Origin: Candidatus Sulfotelmatobacter sp.
GTDB lineage: Bacteria; Acidobacteriota; Terriglobia; Terriglobales; Acidobacteriaceae
Direction of reading: 5' to 3'
NCBI GenBank assembly: GCA_017883385.1
Contig: JADGNQ010000051.1
Coordinates: 1 to 34,646, forward strand
DNA: 34,646 nt
Within the stretch, counting starts at the first letter, position 1. Each line of letters opens with the position of its first letter. Below the pieces are notes generated by a model, which was not told the origin of the DNA, made no database searches, and worked only from the letters and a program-made list of their open reading frames with translations. Both the position numbers and the translations under genes were made by a program. Shown here in pieces: positions 34,549-34,646 of the stretch.

Positions 34549-34646
34549 ACTGAGAACTGAGAACTGAGAACTGAGAACTGAGAACTGAGAACTGAGAACT
34601 GAGAACTGAGAACTGAGAACTGAGAACTGAGAACTGAGAACTGAGA
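34549..34646. repeat. Perfect heptamer tandem repeat (ACTGAGA)14, running off the window
   Basis: Fourteen uninterrupted, identical copies of ACTGAGA fill the last 98 bases. The true copy number is unknown because the array reaches the window end. It lies upstream of msrP and contains no spacers, so it is not CRISPR. Confidence 0.97.

Noticed and set aside
34549-34646. Tandem array as a CRISPR
   Set aside because: Units are 7 bases with no spacers, and no cas genes are present.

Overview
The window looks like chromosomal DNA of an Acidobacteriota bacterium, probably from the Terriglobales/Koribacter side. That placement is inference. It rests on the GC-rich, tightly packed genes, the Pfa-like synthase plus single-chain carboxylase, a lipoprotein with 'KGTYVFS…ADGNG' repeats, and intergenic repeats of types I associate with these genomes (a hairpin element with CATCCTGAGCGAAGCGAAGG, an AGACGTAGC palindrome, heptamer arrays). 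No rRNA, tRNA, CRISPR array, integrase or transposase was seen.

Region 1 (1-20352, all + strand, gaps of at most 68 bases or small overlaps) reads as one operon-like block. It starts with a membrane Fe-S oxidoreductase cut by the window edge (EMO/HdrD-like), followed by etfB, etfA and an acyl-CoA dehydrogenase. Next come a 2845-residue Pfa-like synthase (KS-AT-KS-ACP-ACP-ACP-KR-DH), a 1867-residue single-chain acetyl-CoA-carboxylase-like enzyme (BC-BCCP-central-CT), and a Sfp-type phosphopantetheinyl transferase. Together they could supply malonyl-CoA, activate carrier domains, build a reduced/dehydrated acyl chain, and pass electrons between an acyl thioester and the quinone pool. The product is unknown. 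The most striking detail is that all three carrier domains have Thr where the phosphopantetheinylated Ser is expected.

Region 2 (20391-26437, + strand) holds nicotinate phosphoribosyltransferase, a REC-GGDEF response regulator, a secreted/membrane protein of unknown function, an ECF sigma factor with an overlapping zinc-finger membrane anti-sigma candidate, and an EntS-like MFS exporter. A mutated copy of the exporter's start region lies 2.3 kb upstream of it, so the sigma module is bracketed by direct repeats.

Region 3 (26567-34646) holds a secreted beta-propeller-like protein (- strand), pyrE with a cysteine-rich tail, mtnA, a repeat-containing lipoprotein, and the methionine sulfoxide repair pair msrP-msrQ (- strand). 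Its intergenic gaps are full of short repeats: a palindrome, a long hairpin element, and several unrelated arrays that all have a 7-base period. The last array runs off the window end.

No gene-free stretch exceeds 300 bases; the longest are 30833-31089, 34414-34646 and 22803-23023.
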